NCBI GenBank assembly: GCA_903898215.1
Contig: CAIUEQ010000120.1
Span: 1 to 13,290 of the forward strand
DNA length: 13,290 nucleotides
Direction: 5' to 3'
Source of the DNA: an uncultured Bacteroidota bacterium
GTDB lineage: Bacteria; Bacteroidota; Bacteroidia; UKL13-3
In this document: positions 1-7,487 of the stretch, one piece after another
Layout: the number at the start of each line of letters is the position of its first letter
How positions within the stretch are numbered: position 1 is the first letter of the stretch
Made by a program: the position numbers and the translations under genes
The notes under the pieces: generated by a model
Seen by the model: the letters and a program-made list of their open reading frames with translations, nothing else
Database searches by the model: none
What the model was told of the DNA's origin: nothing

Positions 1-2871
1 ACTTACAGATACAAGATTACTTCCGGTTGTATAAAGGTTATTGTAGTCAAATAAAGTTCCCGATGGTGTATTATTCCAATACAATGCAACACCCCCATTT
101 GAGTTTAAAATTACATTATTTTTTACATCAATATTTGAGTTACCCGATTCGTTTTGGTAAAAAGAATACGTTGCATTATTTGAACTTACTGAATTATTAT
201 AACAGCGAATATCATTTGAGTTATATCCTACTTCTAAAAATCCATTTCCAAGTGCTAACGAGTTATTATAAAAATCTACAAAACCGCAATAATAATATGG
301 CGCAAATAAGTTGATAGCACCTGTTGAAGCAGCAGTGAAAATGTTATTGTTAATTTTTAAACGATTGCCCGATGTGCCGTTAGAGTAGTAACTTAGGAAC
401 ATTATAACAGTTAAACCCGATGATACGTTTATTTGATTTCCTGTAAATTCATAACCTGTGTTTGCATATTCAATTGTAAAAAAGTTATTGTTTGAATTGA
501 TGTTAATTGTATTATTTCTAAACTTTAAGTTATTAAAATATTCAAGAAAAGTTGTGTTGTTGGTGTTCTGTAAAATATTGCTGTCGATGATGCAATTATT
601 TGAATAGATAGTGGATGATGAAACAATATTTAAATTGGCATAACCGCCTTGTATAGTATTTTTTCTAAGCAATATATTATTCATAGTAACACCGTTTCCG
701 TAAACAACTTTTGATGCAGTGGTACTTGTATTGGGCGCAATAAATTTGCAACCATAAATAGTATCAAACGATGGTGTTCCTGTAAATGTAATTGCTCCCG
801 CAGTTGTTGTTGATAGTTGGTTAAAAGTAATTTTATTGAAACTGAAATACGAACCCGACAAGTTCAATGTATAAACACCATTAGCATTCACAACTACCGA
901 ATCAGTATTGTTGGCAATGGATGAAAAACTCACAGAATTAATTGCCGATGCACCTGTTGGAGTTGATACAATTAAGTTCTCATTATATGTTCCGGTCTTC
1001 ACTAAAAATCTTACTGCACTACCAATACCAAAAGTATTCAAATCAGATATTGCTGCACCAAAGGTTGTATAATTTGAAGGAGCGGCACCTATTACATAAT
1101 TACCACCCATAGCTGTTACAAATGTTGATGTGATGGTATCGTTTAATAAATTTCCATCTGTGGAATAATTGGGATTGCTTGAATAAACTCTTAAAGTATT
1201 TGTTCCACTTGGTACATTCAATTGTTGCGAACCGGTAAATAATATAGAAACCGTATCACATGGATTTAACATACCCGACCATGATTGTGTTACAGGCGTA
1301 TTGCCGTTTAATTGATAGGTTGCATTAAAAGCGTAAACAGTATTAGAGCCAACATTTGTAAAACGAACTCTTAAATTTTGGGAACCTACAGTTATTGGAT
1401 AAGTTGGAGACACAATAAGTGTTGCGCTCATATCATTTGTTGCTGTTTGCACTTCGCAAGCTCCTATGTTTGGTGGAGAGTTTCTTGTATTGCCATCAAT
1501 ATCATTGTTTACATAAGAAAGCGATGCACCTCGCAAGCAAGCTTGTGAAATATGAAGATTAGTATCATTTACAAAACCCGGATTTAAATATTGCGAATGT
1601 TGATTAAAACCTCCTGCACCTTTAAAATTTCCGCTGTTATAATTTGCACCGAGATAAATTAATACATGATTTGATGTATCGGCACGGTAAAATACATTAT
1701 AATCCATCGAGTCAATGGATGATACACTTGCTAAATATAATGGAAGCGATGGATTTCCATTTTGCTTTACCGAAAAGATATTATTAATGATACTTACTGA
1801 ACTAACACCTGAACTTTGTATGGAAATTGGTGAATAGTAATTATAAGGATTAATTGTGTCAAGATTAAATGAATTATTTGCAATAGACCAATTGCTACTG
1901 GTACCACTTGACAGAAAGTTAATGCCAAAATTCGGTTTGCCACCTCCAAACATGTTATTTATTACGCATCCTTTAATGCCAGTAGAATTTATACAATTGT
2001 TAATAGTCAATAATGTTCCTCCGGTATAATTTGAGATTTTATTACCGCTAATAATAAGCGGATTTATTCCATTATTACTTGATGCTTGTAAATAAATACC
2101 ACACCCAACCATTGAATTGTTCAATATATTAACGCCATTTTGATTTTGCACTGTTATACCACCGGATGTAAATCTATTAAATAAAACTTTATTCTGTACA
2201 CTTGGATTACCCGTCACTCCAAAAAGGTTGACCCCCCCAGTAGTATTAAAAATATTAGAATCAATCAATACACTATCTGCTCTGTACGATGCGGTTATGG
2301 GGCCGTTAAAAATACCTCCGAACATTATTCCACAGAAATTTGAGCCTGTTGGTGAAGGTTGGTTAAGAATACAATTGCTTATCCGACAATTATTAGATAG
2401 CGATATGAGAACACACTCCGAATTATTACTTGAGGTATTATTTATTGTAAGGTTACGAAAAGTGATATAAGAAATACCAAACATGGCAATTGTTGGATAA
2501 CCGCTTCCACTGTTTATTCCTGCATAAGTAATGATTCGCGTTGATGCATTACCGTTACCACCATCAAATGTTACTGTATTTATAAGTGAAATACCTGGGA
2601 TAGTAACGGCTAAATTTACTTGACCTGTGTAAGTACCAGCAGCAACAAAAAAAGTTACCGAACTACTCACTCCAAATGGAGAAGAATTGGAAGGTCCTCC
2701 ATCACTTCTGGTTCCTGAACCTGTTAAATAAGTAATGGCTGAACTGAAGTTTTGAAAATTAGTTGTGGTTGCAGAAGCTGATGGGTTAATGGAATACGTG
2801 CCGCTTAATTGAGTTGCGCTTGCATTAAGAGTAATAAACAGCATACAAAAAATATAAATAATTAATTTCAT
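1..2871 (-). CDS. Secreted double parallel beta-helix protein with CARDB-like spacer (3'-truncated by window edge)
   Basis: The frame is open from an ATG at 2871 to base 1 (957 codons), so the C-terminus lies outside. Residues 1-19 form a signal peptide (MKLIIYIFCMLFITLNASA). Residues about 70-470 and 640-957 are Asn/Ser/Thr/Gly-rich short strands of the form xIxNNxF, for example ISNCILN, VLIDSNIF, VNILNNSM and LKINNNIF. This is the pattern of right-handed parallel beta-helices of the pectate-lyase type. Between them, residues about 480-587 (MSATLIVSPTYPITVG...LRVRFTNVGSN) look like a CARDB/Ig-like adhesion module. Both helices open with a related leader (residues about 24 and 590), which suggests internal duplication. 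By analogy with similar Bacteroidota proteins it is probably exported and surface-attached or released, with a sorting domain in the missing C-terminus; that is inference. No catalytic residues could be assigned, so enzyme versus adhesin is open. The next gene upstream on this strand is 700 bp away. Confidence 0.9.
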   Translation of the reverse strand, partial: MKLIIYIFCMLFITLNASATQLSGTYSINPSASATTTNFQNFSSAITYLTGSGTRSDGGPSNSSPFGVSSSVTFFVAAGTYTGQVNLAVTIPGISLINTVTFDGGNGNASTRIITYAGINSGSGYPTIAMFGISYITFRNLTINNTSSNNSECVLISLSNNCRISNCILNQPSPTGSNFCGIMFGGIFNGPITASYRADSVLIDSNIFNTTGGVNLFGVTGNPSVQNKVLFNRFTSGGITVQNQNGVNILNNSMVGCGIYLQASSNNGINPLIISGNKISNYTGGTLLTINNCINSTGIKGCVINNMFGGGKPNFGINFLSSGTSSNWSIANNSFNLDTINPYNYYSPISIQSSGVSSVSIINNIFSVKQNGNPSLPLYLASVSSIDSMDYNVFYRADTSNHVLIYLGANYNSGNFKGAGGFNQHSQYLNPGFVNDTNLHISQACLRGASLSYVNNDIDGNTRNSPPNIGACEVQTATNDMSATLIVSPTYPITVGSQNLRVRFTNVGSNTVYAFNATYQLNGNTPVTQSWSGMLNPCDTVSILFTGSQQLNVPSGTNTLRVYSSNPNYSTDGNLLNDTITSTFVTAMGGNYVIGAAPSNYTTFGAAISDLNTFGIGSAVRFLVKTGTYNENLIVSTPTGASAINSVSFSSIANNTDSVVVNANGVYTLNLSGSYFSFNKITFNQLSTTTAGAITFTGTPSFDTIYGCKFIAPNTSTTASKVVYGNGVTMNNILLRKNTIQGGYANLNIVSSSTIYSNNCIIDSNILQNTNNTTFLEYFNNLKFRNNTININSNNNFFTIEYANTGYEFTGNQINVSSGLTVIMFLSYYSNGTSGNRLKINNNIFTAASTGAINLFAPYYYCGFVDFYNNSLALGNGFLEVGYNSNDIRCYNNSVSSNNATYSFYQNESGNSNIDVKNNVILNSNGGVALYWNNTPSGTLFDYNNLYTTGSNLVSVS

Positions 2872-2953
2872 ATCCTTAGTTTTATAGATGTAAAGGTAAA
2901 AACATTTGCTACTATAAATAATATAAGCATCATAAAATTTTCTTAATAATCTT

Positions 2954-3055
2954 GTCATGTTGAGTCCCGATAGCAATCGGAAGAAGCATCGGTTTTGTTT
3001 TCGTAAACCTGAATTAGTTTCAAGTTCTTAGATGCTGAAACGAGTTCAGCATGAC
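2954..3055. repeat. Imperfect palindrome, REP-like (GTCATG...CATGAC)
   Basis: The outer arms GTCATGTTGA (2954-2963) and TTCAGCATGAC (3045-3055) are inverted complements with one mismatch. Inner arms GAAGCATC (2973-2980) and GATGCT (3031-3036) also pair, and a small hairpin CCGAT-AGCA-ATCGG sits inside the left half. The structure resembles the dispersed intergenic palindromes whose translations read xxRVQHD in many Bacteroidota genomes. Whether it is multicopy in this genome cannot be seen from one window. Confidence 0.7.
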
Positions 3056-3088
3056 GTGTATCGGCATGCGTTTGGGCAGATTCTTCGC

Positions 3089-3152
3089 TTCACTCAGGCA
3101 GGCAGGTGCTTTTGCGATAGCTTGAATTTTGAAAGAAGCAATTTGTTTTTTA
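3089..3152 (+). repeat. 64-bp direct repeat, left copy
   Basis: It matches 3482-3545 at 61 of 64 positions at a fixed offset of 393 bp, starting TTCACTCAGGCA and ending ATTTGTTTTTTA. Differences are seen in GGCAGGCAGG versus GGCAAGCAGG, GTGCTTT versus GTGCATT, and GAATTTTG versus GAATATTG. Together the pair brackets the 149-bp tandem duplication. Confidence 0.85.
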
Positions 3153-3226
3153 TAAAGCACCATCGGCTTGCCAAACAGCAGATTCTTCGCTTCACTCAGA
3201 ATGACAAACTCATCGCAATTGTGAGG

Positions 3227-3265
3227 GGCAGAAGGGAAAACTGTAAAACCGTTTTCCCTTCTGCC
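3227..3265. repeat. 39-nt hairpin in repeat unit 1
   Basis: 18-nt arms around an AAA loop: the left arm begins GGCAGAAGGGAAAA and the right arm ends TTTTCCCTTCTGCC. One internal mismatch (T where a G would complete the pair) distinguishes it from the perfect version in unit 2. No T-tract follows on either strand, so it is not a classical intrinsic terminator. It could still stabilise or end transcripts from the minus-strand gene at 3571. Confidence 0.8.
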
Positions 3266-3283
3266 CTAAAACCAAATAAACAT

Positions 3284-3355
3284 TGTCATTCCGAACGCGC
3301 AGTGAGGAATCCCTGCTTGCCAAACAGCAGATTCTTCGCTTCACTCAGAATGACA
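3284..3355. repeat. REP-like inverted pair across the unit junction
   Basis: The left half 3284-3311 (TGTCATTCC...GAGGAATC) and right half 3330-3355 (GATTCTTCG...AGAATGACA) are imperfect inverted complements: the terminal 8 bp TGTCATTC/GAATGACA pair fully, as do the loop-side GGAATC/GATTCT regions apart from one base. This is a widely seen intergenic element type in Bacteroidota. The right-half core (22 nt, GCAGATTCTTCGC...) occurs three times, at 3076, 3178 and 3327. Confidence 0.75.
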
Positions 3356-3375
3356 AACTCATCGCAATAGTGAGG

Positions 3376-3414
3376 GGCAGAAGGGAAAACGGTAAAACCG
3401 TTTTCCCTTCTGCC
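3376..3414. repeat. 39-nt perfect hairpin in repeat unit 2
   Basis: A perfect 18-bp stem around an AAA loop (GGCAGAAGGGAAAACGGT, AAA, then the exact reverse complement). It lies 157-195 bp beyond the stop of the PKD protein gene on its transcribed strand. The stem is far stronger than needed for an RNA hairpin, but there is no U-tract. It is best read as a repeat-borne palindrome that may act at the 3' end of the transcript. Confidence 0.85.
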
Positions 3415-3481
3415 ATAAAACCAAATAAACATTGTCATTCCGAACGCGCAGTGAGGAATCCCTGCTTGCCAAATTCTGGCT

Positions 3482-3545
3482 TTCACTCAGGCAAGCAGGT
3501 GCATTTGCGATAGCTTGAATATTGAAAGAAGCAATTTGTTTTTTA
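3482..3545 (+). repeat. 64-bp direct repeat, right copy
   Basis: Partner of 3089-3152 (61 of 64 identical). It ends only 26 bp from the stop codon of the PKD protein gene, so the repeat cluster is inserted almost directly after that gene. A degenerate REP half (ATTCTGGCTTTCACTCAG) precedes it, where the left copy has an intact one. Confidence 0.85.
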
Positions 3546-3570
3546 ATTAATGAAGTAAAGTAATTTCAAC

Positions 3571-6312
3571 TTATAATTTTTCAAAACGCATCACCGAAAT
3601 TTTTTCTCCGTTAAATGCTTTCAAAAAATACAAGCCTTTACTTAATGAGTTGATATCAACTTGAAAGGTATTTGAAGAAATATTGCTGCTTAATAATACT
3701 CGTCCTGTAATATCTGTAATAATAAATTCAAAGGGAATATCAGATATTACATTTAATAATGAAGATGCAGGATTGGGATAAATATGAAGAAAATTATTAT
3801 TGCTGCTTGATGAATTTATTCCGGTATAATTAAAATTAAAAGGGTCAGAAAAATTTTTACAACCATTGCTGTCAACCATCACTGAATATTTTCCCTTTTT
3901 ATTTGGCAAATAATATTTTTGATTTGCTCCGGCAATTAATGAATCATAAAAATACCAATTCGCTGTGTTTTGTGAAATAACTTTTAATGTATCAATTGCT
4001 CTTGTAATTATTGGCTTTGTCGGTCCCGGCTTTGATAAAACATTTATTGGATATGAAAGTGAATAACACCCTAAATTATTGGTAACTTTTAAAGTATAAG
4101 CTCCATAAAGTTTTGTCCAAATTGAAGAAATTGTATCTGCATTTAAAATCTCAGTATTTAAATACCAATCATATTTTGCTGCATTTAAAGTTGCCGAACT
4201 AAGCATTACACTATCATTTAAACATAAATTATTTGAACCCGACAATACAATTGATGCAACGGGAACATCTACCACTCGAATATACTGAGTCAAAGAATCT
4301 TTGCATCCCAAAACACTTGTTGTTTTAAGTGTAACAGGAAATATTCCCGGCAATGAATATTGTTTTTTATAAACAGAATCAACTGCTGAAGTTTGGTCAC
4401 CAAAATTCCATAGCCTAGTGAACGTGCCATTAAATTTTGTTGTATCAGTAAATACAAATTCATTATCGTTAACACATTGAATTGTATTATTGATAGTAAA
4501 TTTTGCAGCTGGTTTTTGTGCACCTTGCAAATTAAAATAAGCAGTATCGCTACAACTTGCATTTGAAACTATGAGAGAATAAAGGCCTTGATATTTTGCA
4601 TAACAAAACGAGTCGGTGTAAGCATTAATTTTTTGTCCATTTAATTTCCAGGTATCGGTTCTCCCCGAGTTTGTTGGTGTATATAATTTGATACTATCTC
4701 CGTTGCACAAATAATTACTAGAGCAAATTATTTTTGCTGCAGAAGTAGTCTCCCAATGAAAAATAAATCCTGAATCTCCGGTTGTAAAAACTCCGGTGCC
4801 GGTTGTCATTTTCAAAAACATTTTTCCGCTTCTTGCCACCATTATTTTACTCGATAAAGGAAGATTTGCACCTGTAATTTTTTTAATAAGTGGTGATGTT
4901 GATTTCCCTCCATCACGTATTTGAATCGTATCTGTTGTGCGAAGTTTAAATCTATCAACATAAAGAATAATTGAGTCGGTACAAGTGGTAGGATTAATCA
5001 CAAACCCGGCATTACATTGCCCGATTAAGCCAATCTGATAATTTTGATCCGGACCTCCGATGTCATACAAATATCCGGCATTAAGATTACTCAACGAATC
5101 ATTTCCATTGCACATTGCATAACCTTGAACCACGTTTAAATATTTTTGTTTACAAATTGAATCTGCTCCAAGGTCGTTCCATACTTTTAAGCATATATCA
5201 AAAACGCCTGCATCCATTGCATAAAAATTTGGATTTTGAGAATTTACACTAGGCATAAACGTATTTGGATATTGATATGGATTTGTTGCACAACCATTAC
5301 AAAGTGGGCTAATGCTCCATTCCCATCCATTCACTCCATATAAACTTGAATCATAAAAAAACACTTGCGAAGGAGAAATTATTTTTTGAGCAGATGTATA
5401 AAAATTTGCTTTCGGTATTCGGCTGAAATTAACAACGTGAATAGTTTTCTTAATACTATCTACACCAAAAAAACCTTTCACTACCAGCAATATTTCGTAT
5501 GCACCTGTTGCATTAAAAGTATGATTTATATTGGTGTTTGAATCAATAAAACAACCGTATTTATTGCAAAATCTATTTGCTGTAAGTGGCTTAATATCCC
5601 AATAGGAAGAAGTATAGTTTGTTGAAGTATTTGTGAAATTGTAAGGAACATTTATAAATAATGAATCACTACTTGCAAAAGATGCTACAGGCGGGTTAGG
5701 TGAAATAAATTCGAAACGCATGTTGGGCCTTTTTGTTGAAATTGTGGTGGCTGTACTTGTACAATTATTTGCAGCATCTGCATACCTATATGCCGAACTG
5801 TTAAATGTAACTGTTGAATAATACATCGTTGAATTATTTGTATAGGCAGTATTATTAAAACACACCTCTACAATAATATTGGATACACCATCCCAATAAA
5901 ACGGAGCTTTAAAAGGATGTGTATTCCATCCGGTATTATCTTTAAATGAAGAGGGTCCAAACACAGATGTAAAACCTGTTTGAAATGTTGTACTGCTTGC
6001 TGGAGTTGTAAAAGCAGTTAAGGTGGAACTTCGAATTTTTATCTCAAAATTATTTAAGGTAGCTCCTGAAGAAGACAGCACATTAAAAGCAAGAGAATTA
6101 ATATATTTAGCACCTGTAATTCCTGCTGCTGTGATCTCGCTGGCCTTAATAATAAATTGATGACGGGCTCCGTAATACCAGTTTCCGTATGGTGCGGGAT
6201 AACCTGATGTTGAATTATAAGTTGTGCCGGTTCCAATAGTAATTGTTTGCGCATTTCCATAAATAGAAATTACAAATACAAACAAAAAAAATATTGTGGC
6301 TTTTATTCTCAA
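3571..6312 (-). CDS. T9SS-secreted multidomain protein with PKD, Ig-like and CUB-like domains
   Basis: 913 residues. Residues 1-22 are a signal peptide (RIKATIFFLFVFVISIYGNAQ). Residues about 23-202 form a beta-sandwich N-terminal domain recurrent in Bacteroidota secreted proteins (YPAPYGNWYYGARHQFI...PFYWDGVSNIIVEV). PKD-like domains lie at about 207-294, 300-395 and 601-683; the last is clearest (LWNFGDQTS...GIFPVTLKTTS). Residues 400-523 resemble a CUB domain (DTIQIRDG...SPLIKKITG...MFLKMTT). Ig-like modules are at about 527-597, 685-759 and 764-830. Residues 840-913 are a type A T9SS sorting domain (LHIYPNPASSLLNV...TDITGRVL...GLYFLKAFNGEKISVMRFEKL). It is therefore expected to cross the outer membrane through the type IX system and be anchored or released; an adhesive role is inferred. 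The start is TTG: a stop lies eight codons upstream, no ATG precedes the signal peptide, and a consensus promoter ends about 35 bp away. Confidence 0.93.
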   Translation of the reverse strand: MRIKATIFFLFVFVISIYGNAQTITIGTGTTYNSTSGYPAPYGNWYYGARHQFIIKASEITAAGITGAKYINSLAFNVLSSSGATLNNFEIKIRSSTLTAFTTPASSTTFQTGFTSVFGPSSFKDNTGWNTHPFKAPFYWDGVSNIIVEVCFNNTAYTNNSTMYYSTVTFNSSAYRYADAANNCTSTATTISTKRPNMRFEFISPNPPVASFASSDSLFINVPYNFTNTSTNYTSSYWDIKPLTANRFCNKYGCFIDSNTNINHTFNATGAYEILLVVKGFFGVDSIKKTIHVVNFSRIPKANFYTSAQKIISPSQVFFYDSSLYGVNGWEWSISPLCNGCATNPYQYPNTFMPSVNSQNPNFYAMDAGVFDICLKVWNDLGADSICKQKYLNVVQGYAMCNGNDSLSNLNAGYLYDIGGPDQNYQIGLIGQCNAGFVINPTTCTDSIILYVDRFKLRTTDTIQIRDGGKSTSPLIKKITGANLPLSSKIMVARSGKMFLKMTTGTGVFTTGDSGFIFHWETTSAAKIICSSNYLCNGDSIKLYTPTNSGRTDTWKLNGQKINAYTDSFCYAKYQGLYSLIVSNASCSDTAYFNLQGAQKPAAKFTINNTIQCVNDNEFVFTDTTKFNGTFTRLWNFGDQTSAVDSVYKKQYSLPGIFPVTLKTTSVLGCKDSLTQYIRVVDVPVASIVLSGSNNLCLNDSVMLSSATLNAAKYDWYLNTEILNADTISSIWTKLYGAYTLKVTNNLGCYSLSYPINVLSKPGPTKPIITRAIDTLKVISQNTANWYFYDSLIAGANQKYYLPNKKGKYSVMVDSNGCKNFSDPFNFNYTGINSSSSNNNFLHIYPNPASSLLNVISDIPFEFIITDITGRVLLSSNISSNTFQVDINSLSKGLYFLKAFNGEKISVMRFEKL

Positions 6313-6346
6313 ACGGTTATTGCTGTTATTTTTTCACAGCACCAAG

Positions 6347-6376
6347 CAAATATATTCGATAATTCAATTTTTTCAA
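6347..6376 (-). promoter_or_regulatory. Bacteroidota-type promoter for the PKD protein gene
   Basis: On the minus strand TTG (6376-6374), 19 bases, then TATATTTG (6354-6347) exactly match the TTG-N19-TAnnTTTG consensus of the primary sigma factor in this phylum. Transcription would start near 6340, giving a leader of about 30 nt before the TTG codon at 6312. The whole site lies in the 87-bp gap after the gpsA stop, so the PKD gene can be expressed independently of the upstream genes. Confidence 0.7.
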
Positions 6377-6399
6377 TTGTTAATTGCTTGAAAAGCAAA

Positions 6400-7425
6400 T
6401 TAAACCAATTTATTACACAGCTCTTCAATTTCGGTTTTTGCAGAATGATTCTTATAAATAATATTATATACCGCTTTGGCAATGGGCATTTCAATGTGAA
6501 GCTTTTGCTCATTTAATTCGTACATGCTTTTGGTAGCATAGTAACCTTCTGCAATCATATTCATTTCTAGTTGTGCATTTTTTACCGAATATCCTTTGCC
6601 AATCATATTTCCAAAAGTACGGTTGCGGCTATGTTGCGAATAAGATGTTACCAATAGGTCTCCAAGATATGCCGAGTGATTTATTTCTCGAGGATGAGCG
6701 TGTATTTTATATAAAAAACTTTCCATCTCACGAATGGCATTTGAAATCAACACTGCCTGGAAATTATCGCCATAGCCAATTCCGTGGCAGATACCACTTG
6801 CCACTGCATAAATATTTTTTAATACCGCTCCGTATTCTGTACCGGTAATATCAGCTGATATAATTGTTCTGATGTATCGACAAGCCAACAACGATGCAAA
6901 ATATGTTGTGATACCTTTATTCAATCCAGCAATAGTGAGGTAAGAGAGTTTTTCGGATGCAACTTCTTCTGCGTGGCACGGACCGGAAATGACCATCAAA
7001 TTTTCATGAGGAACTTGAAATTCTGTTTGAAAAAAATCGGCAACAATTTGACGGCTGTGAGGAAGCAAACCTTTTATTGCCGAAACAATATATTTCCCTT
7101 TAAAATCTTCAATACTGATTTCGTTTAACGCTTCTTTTAAAAATGCTGAGGGCACTGCAAACACAAGGATCTCTGCTTTTGCAATCACGTCTTTAATATT
7201 GCTCGAAACATTTACGATATCAGAATTTATTTCAACTGAACTGATATATTTTGGGTTGTGCTTATATGTTCTAATGTATGTAGCAGTTTCTTCAGAACGC
7301 ACCCACCAATCTAAATTCTCAATGGTGGAATTTGGTTGTTGTTTGTGCTCTATAAGCATTTTTGTAATTGCTGTTCCCCAGCTTCCACCACCTATTACTG
7401 CTATGTTTTTTGGAAATGATTTCAT
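6400..7425 (-). CDS. gpsA: Glycerol-3-phosphate dehydrogenase [NAD(P)+]
   Basis: 341 residues, the normal length for GpsA, a cytosolic enzyme reducing dihydroxyacetone phosphate to sn-glycerol 3-phosphate for phospholipid synthesis. Residues 8-19 (IAVIGGGSWGTA) are the Rossmann dinucleotide-binding loop and FAVPS (89-93) the second cofactor-contact motif. SAIKGL carries Lys118, SGPCHAEEVA is 147-156, and GTEYGAVLKN carries the catalytic Lys203. YLGDLLVT (253-260, Asp256) and SRNRTFG (266-272) complete the substrate site. The ATG at 7425 follows an A/T-rich leader with no Shine-Dalgarno. It lies 62 bp after the adaptor gene on the same strand, so read-through from the exporter genes is possible; no functional link is evident. 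Confidence 0.97.
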   Translation of the reverse strand: MKSFPKNIAVIGGGSWGTAITKMLIEHKQQPNSTIENLDWWVRSEETATYIRTYKHNPKYISSVEINSDIVNVSSNIKDVIAKAEILVFAVPSAFLKEALNEISIEDFKGKYIVSAIKGLLPHSRQIVADFFQTEFQVPHENLMVISGPCHAEEVASEKLSYLTIAGLNKGITTYFASLLACRYIRTIISADITGTEYGAVLKNIYAVASGICHGIGYGDNFQAVLISNAIREMESFLYKIHAHPREINHSAYLGDLLVTSYSQHSRNRTFGNMIGKGYSVKNAQLEMNMIAEGYYATKSMYELNEQKLHIEMPIAKAVYNIIYKNHSAKTEIEELCNKLV

Positions 7426-7487
7426 GTTGTTATTTTTATAAAAAATTCGTTTTCACATTTACAAATTTTCACCTCTGCAGATAATTT

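Larger units (their letters stand above)
3166..3463 (+). repeat. Tandem duplication, two 149-bp units
   Basis: Unit 1 is 3166-3314 and unit 2 is 3315-3463. They differ at only three positions (CAATTG/CAATAG, AACTGT/AACGGT, GCCCTA/GCCATA), with no indels. Each starts GCTTGCCAAACAGCAG and ends GAGGAATCCCT. A third copy begins at 3464 (GCTTGCCAAA) and then diverges. Each unit contains the REP-like half GATTCTTCGCTTCACTCAG, a long hairpin, and the opposing half TGTCATTCCGAACGCG. The near identity points to a recent duplication by slippage or recombination. Confidence 0.9.
2872..3570. other. Noncoding repeat-rich intergenic region
   Basis: This 699-bp gap between two co-directional secreted-protein genes contains no credible gene. 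From 2954 to 3545 it is almost entirely REP-like palindromes and direct repeats, listed separately. 2872-2953 is plain AT-rich leader of the beta-helix gene; the best -7-like match there (minus TACCTTTA, 2891-2898) lacks the last consensus base and a TTG partner, so no promoter is called. Short open frames here encode peptides such as MLKRVQHD, HSERAVRNPCL and RFFASLRMT. These are familiar artefacts of translating such repeats, not proteins. Confidence 0.85.

Noticed and set aside
27..314. Plus-strand frame of 95 residues
   Set aside because: It is antisense to the long continuous beta-helix reading frame and has no recognisable domain or start context.
2228..2470. Plus-strand frame of 80 residues
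   Set aside because: Antisense shadow of the beta-helix gene; no family resemblance.
3166..3463. CRISPR-like array
   Set aside because: There are only two adjacent units of 149 bp that are identical throughout, with no unique spacers and no cas genes.
3032..3513. Overlapping short open frames (112, 76 and 66 residues) in the repeat region
   Set aside because: They translate the REP-like repeats (HSERAVRNPCL, RFFASLRMT, MLKRVQHD), overlap each other on both strands and duplicate with the repeats; a known kind of spurious gene.
6384..6398. Hairpin TTGCTT-TTC-AAGCAA after gpsA as a terminator
   Set aside because: The stem is only 6 bp, partly AT, and no T-tract follows on the minus strand.
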